Assembly: GCA_009469685.1 (NCBI GenBank)
Contig: SSTA01000010.1
Coordinates: 1 to 9,906 of the forward strand
DNA: 9,906 nucleotides
Direction: 5' to 3'
Origin: Azonexaceae bacterium
Lineage (GTDB): Bacteria; Pseudomonadota; Gammaproteobacteria; Burkholderiales; Rhodocyclaceae
The position numbers were made by a program, and so were the translations under genes. The notes beneath the pieces are model-generated. The model saw only the letters and a list, made by a program, of their open reading frames with translations. It had not been told where the DNA came from and did not search any database. Shown here piece by piece: positions 8,532 to 9,906 of the stretch (the first letter of the stretch is position 1; each line of letters begins with the position of its first letter).

Positions 8532-9218
8532 ATGCTCGACACCTTGCACCGCGTCGCGACGCCCGAGGGCTGCGAACTGGAACTGCGTATCGCCGGGCCG
8601 ATCACGCGAGCGCGCGCCTGGCTCTTCGATTTCCTGCTCCGCCTGATCGGCTGGATAGCTCTTGGCATGATCTCCGGCTACGCCGGGAGCCTGGGGTTGG
8701 GCTTCTTTCTCGTCGGAACCTTTGTCATCGAATGGTTCTATCCCATTCTCTTCGAGGTTTACCAGGGCGGGCAGACGCCGGGGAAGAAGGCCTGCGATCT
8801 CGTCGTCCTCCATGACGACGGTCGTCCAATCGGCTGGAGCGGGTCCTTCATCCGAAATACCGTACGCTTCGTCGACTTTCTGCCCATCCTCTACGGCGCC
8901 GGGTATATCGCCAGCCTGCTCAATTCCGAAGGCAAGCGCCTGGGCGACCTCGCCGCCGGGACGGTCGTCGTCCATGCCGACCGGCGCGAAAAACACCATG
9001 CCCCATCGGAGCGAAATGGCGGCAGCGAGCCTCCGCCCATAACTCTCGCCCCCGAGGAACAGCAAGCACTGGTCGAATATCATCACCGTTGCGGCCAATT
9101 GACCGACGAGCGGGCTCTCGAATTGGCGGCGCTCCCTGGCCCCCTGGTCGCCGGACTCACGCCGGAGCAGGCACGCAGCCGCCTGCTGCGCATAGGCAAT
9201 TTCCTTTTGGGCGCTTAG
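8532..9218 (+). CDS. RDD-family membrane protein
   Basis: This 228-residue protein has an RDD domain (about 23-150) and a hydrophilic C-terminal extension. The domain name comes from conserved Arg and Asp residues, here ARAWLFDFLLR (27-37) in the first membrane segment, GQTPGKK (80-86), FIRNTVRFVDFLP (106-118) in the last segment, and GKRLGDLAAGT (134-144). Hydrophobic segments lie at about 30-49, 54-75 and 110-130. Some RDD proteins have been linked to ion or small-molecule transport, but the role here is unknown. The extension (about 155-228) is predicted cytosolic and contains a helical region of the type EEQQALVEYHHRCGQLTDER (175-194), seen in other RDD proteins near MoxR genes. I chose ATG 8532 because GGAAG lies 7 bases upstream. 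A longer open frame reaching back to 8430 would overlap the preceding gene with no ribosome site. It is the last gene of the operon. Confidence 0.87.
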   Translation: MLDTLHRVATPEGCELELRIAGPITRARAWLFDFLLRLIGWIALGMISGYAGSLGLGFFLVGTFVIEWFYPILFEVYQGGQTPGKKACDLVVLHDDGRPIGWSGSFIRNTVRFVDFLPILYGAGYIASLLNSEGKRLGDLAAGTVVVHADRREKHHAPSERNGGSEPPPITLAPEEQQALVEYHHRCGQLTDERALELAALPGPLVAGLTPEQARSRLLRIGNFLLGA

Positions 9219-9238
9219 CCGTCGCAGCCTGGGCCGGT

Positions 9239-9244
9239 TAAAAT
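9239..9244 (+). promoter_or_regulatory. Possible -10 box for yebC
   Basis: TAAAAT (5 of 6 consensus bases) stands 24 bases before the yebC start in a locally AT-rich patch. The best-spaced -35 candidate, TTAGCC at 9215-9220 (18-base spacer), is poor with 3 of 6 matches. A 5-bp GGCCG/TGGCC hairpin (9232-9248) followed by six T residues (9251-9256) overlaps the same bases and could instead act as a weak terminator of the upstream operon. Confidence 0.35.
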
Positions 9245-9268
9245 GGCCGCTTTTTTGGGAATCGCACC

Positions 9269-9906
9269 ATGGCCGGACACTCCAAATGGGCCAATATCCA
9301 GCACCGTAAGGGCCGCCAGGACGAGAAGCGCGGCGCCGCCTTCTCGAAGATCGCCAAGGAAATCACCGTCGCAGCCAAGATGGGCGGCGGCGACCCGGGC
9401 TTCAATCCCCGGCTGCGGGTTGCGGTGGACAAGGCCAAAGCCATCAACATGCCCAAGGACAAGATCGACACCGCCATCAAGAAGGGCACTGGCGAGTTGG
9501 AAGGCGTCGATTACGTCGAAATCCGCTACGAGGGCTACGGCATGGGCGGGGCGGCGATCATGGTCGACTGCCTCACCGACAACAAGGTCCGCACCGTGGC
9601 CGAAGTCCGCCACGCCTTTACCAAGTACGGCGGCAACATGGGCACCGACGGCTGCGTGGCCTTCCAGTTCAAGCACTGCGGCCAGATGCTCTTCGCCCCC
9701 GGCACCGACGAGGCGGCCCTCATGGACGCCGCCATCGAAGCCGGCGCCGAGGACGTCAATACCAATGACGATGGCTCCATCGAAGTGATCACCGGCCCTG
9801 CCGACTTCATCGCCGTCAAGGATACCCTCGAGGCGGCCGGCTTCAAGCCGGAATTCGCCGAGGTCACCATGAAGCCCGAAGGCGAAAGCGAACTGACCGG
9901 CGACGA
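9269..9906 (+). CDS. yebC: YebC/PmpR family translation or transcription factor (3' end outside window)
   Basis: The first 212 codons of a YebC protein are present, and the window ends mid-codon. The family is usually about 240 residues, so roughly 30 are missing. The hallmark N-terminus [20 protein letters not shown] (1-20) is intact, followed by the acidic and Gly-rich elements [12 protein letters not shown] (32-43), MPKDKI (61-66), YEGYGMGG (87-94) and [13 protein letters not shown] (120-132). Family members have been described as DNA-binding regulators (PmpR) and, more recently, as ribosome-associated factors that relieve stalling at proline-rich stretches; the mitochondrial relative is TACO1. 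The ATG at 9269 is preceded by GGGA at 9257-9260. Codon choice is more uniform (AAG, GAC, ATC, GGC) than in the membrane genes, consistent with higher expression. In Proteobacteria yebC often precedes ruvC, which may lie just outside. It is probably not part of the MoxR operon. Confidence 0.97.
   Translation, partial: MAGHSKWANIQHRKGRQDEKRGAAFSKIAKEITVAAKMGGGDPGFNPRLRVAVDKAKAINMPKDKIDTAIKKGTGELEGVDYVEIRYEGYGMGGAAIMVDCLTDNKVRTVAEVRHAFTKYGGNMGTDGCVAFQFKHCGQMLFAPGTDEAALMDAAIEAGAEDVNTNDDGSIEVITGPADFIAVKDTLEAAGFKPEFAEVTMKPEGESELTGD

Overview
The window is GC-rich chromosomal DNA from a Gram-negative bacterium. It most resembles the Betaproteobacteria, probably Rhodocyclales. That assignment is an inference from three things: protein style (a BPSS1780-type membrane protein and a YebC beginning [10 protein letters not shown]), dense gene packing, and a strong G/C bias at third codon positions. 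I see no insertion sequence, phage gene, tRNA, rRNA or CRISPR array. Coding regions fill nearly everything; the only gap longer than 100 bases is the 131-base divergent spacer at 1591-1721.

Layout. On the minus strand, 1-1590 is a complete HerA-like ATPase of the DUF853/YjgR family. The divergent spacer carries a good candidate sigma70 promoter for the plus strand, and a 6-bp inverted repeat covers its -35 box. From 1722 to 9218 seven plus-strand genes look like one operon: a SpoIIM-like membrane protein, a DUF4129 membrane protein, a DUF4350 protein, a MoxR AAA+ ATPase, a DUF58 (VWA-like) protein, a BPSS1780-family membrane protein and an RDD-family membrane protein. After a 50-base spacer comes yebC, cut by the window end after 212 codons.

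How the genes fit together. MoxR ATPases typically work with a VWA-domain partner, here the DUF58 protein. Every other operon product is predicted to sit in the membrane, so the set reads as one soluble AAA+ motor serving a multi-protein membrane assembly. Gene sets of this kind recur in bacteria, but their substrate and purpose are largely unknown, and the sequence does not reveal them. This operon is the best candidate in the window for an undescribed system.

Translation signals are unusual. The first three operon genes appear to start at TTG, GTG and CTG. The moxR-DUF58 junction holds a 10-codon open frame joined to both neighbours by ATGA overlaps. The last two genes have their own Shine-Dalgarno sequences and short gaps, so they may be translated more independently.
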